A stretch of DNA of 64,000 bases from Dirofilaria immitis (lineage: Eukaryota > Nematoda > Chromadorea > Rhabditida > Onchocercidae). The position numbers were made by a program, and so were the translations under genes. The notes beneath the pieces are model-generated. The model was not told the origin of the DNA. It was given only the letters and a program-made list of their open reading frames with translations, and did no database searches. Positions 63,998 to 64,000 of the stretch are shown piece after piece; position 1 is the first letter of the stretch; each line of letters begins with the position of its first letter. The stretch covers positions 3,658,001-3,722,000 of the forward strand of contig JAKNDB010000109.1 in NCBI GenBank assembly GCA_024305405.1. The letters run 5' to 3'.

Positions 63998-64000
63998 GTT

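Noticed and set aside
1..64000. CRISPR arrays, bacterial operons, insertion sequences, tRNA or rRNA genes
   Set aside because: None was visible. The window is intron-rich eukaryotic DNA and I saw no regularly spaced repeat array or RNA-gene signature, although I could not run a covariance search.

Overview
This looks like nuclear DNA from a nematode, probably a spirurid or filarial-type worm. The window is AT-rich, its genes are split into many 60-420 bp exons, and most introns end in TTTCAG, TTTTCAG or TTTTAG. Conserved proteins can be rebuilt across these junctions. No bacterial, organellar or viral signal was seen, and I recognised no tRNA or rRNA.

Layout. (1) 1-11.05 kb is a large near-perfect inverted repeat: arms of about 2.66 kb (4-2662 and 8391-11048) flank a 5.7 kb unique centre. 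The right arm lies inside a minus-strand gene (16856 down to 6442) for a roughly 970-residue low-complexity protein: Glu-rich N-terminus, an SRKxS repeat array, an SP/RS segment and a Tyr/Ser-rich tail. The left arm is an inverted partial copy cut off inside an exon. (2) 17-23.1 kb is gene-poor and holds a 92 bp CA microsatellite. (3) 23.2-26.4 kb (+) is a prenylcysteine-oxidase-like FAD enzyme. (4) 28.5-33.3 kb (+) is a TOM70-like mitochondrial import receptor. (5) 33.3-37.0 kb is gene-poor with a TG microsatellite. (6) 37.0-40.6 kb (+) is a GNAT/DUF1248-like protein. (7) 41.0-44.1 kb (-) is an unrecognised protein. (8) 45.1-46.4 kb (-) is a PRA1-family (ARL6IP5/JWA-like) membrane protein. 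(9) 46.8-47.2 kb (-) has unexplained coding-like blocks. (10) 48.1-51.0 kb (+) is SEC13. (11) 51.5-53.2 kb (+) is MCTS1. (12) 53.9-56.5 kb (-) is Beclin/bec-1. (13) 57.7-59.6 kb (+) is SAR1. (14) About 60.4-64.0 kb (+) is a coiled-coil plus propeller-like protein ending at 63997.

How the genes relate. SEC13 and SAR1 are both COPII components, the PRA1 protein acts at ER/Golgi membranes, and Beclin acts in autophagy, so 45-60 kb is rich in membrane-traffic genes. The rest are housekeeping or unknown. bec-1 and sar-1 diverge from about 1.2 kb; the PRA1 gene and SEC13 also diverge; SEC13 and MCTS1 are head-to-tail 550 bp apart.

Main caution. At least eight genes carry one-base frame breaks, usually where a homopolymer is one base too short, and every difference I found between the two palindrome arms is a homopolymer-length change. 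SEC13, SAR1 and the PRA1 gene are clean. The simplest reading is uncorrected homopolymer error in the assembly, so frame breaks here should not be taken as pseudogenes without read evidence. Exon boundaries were placed by eye.
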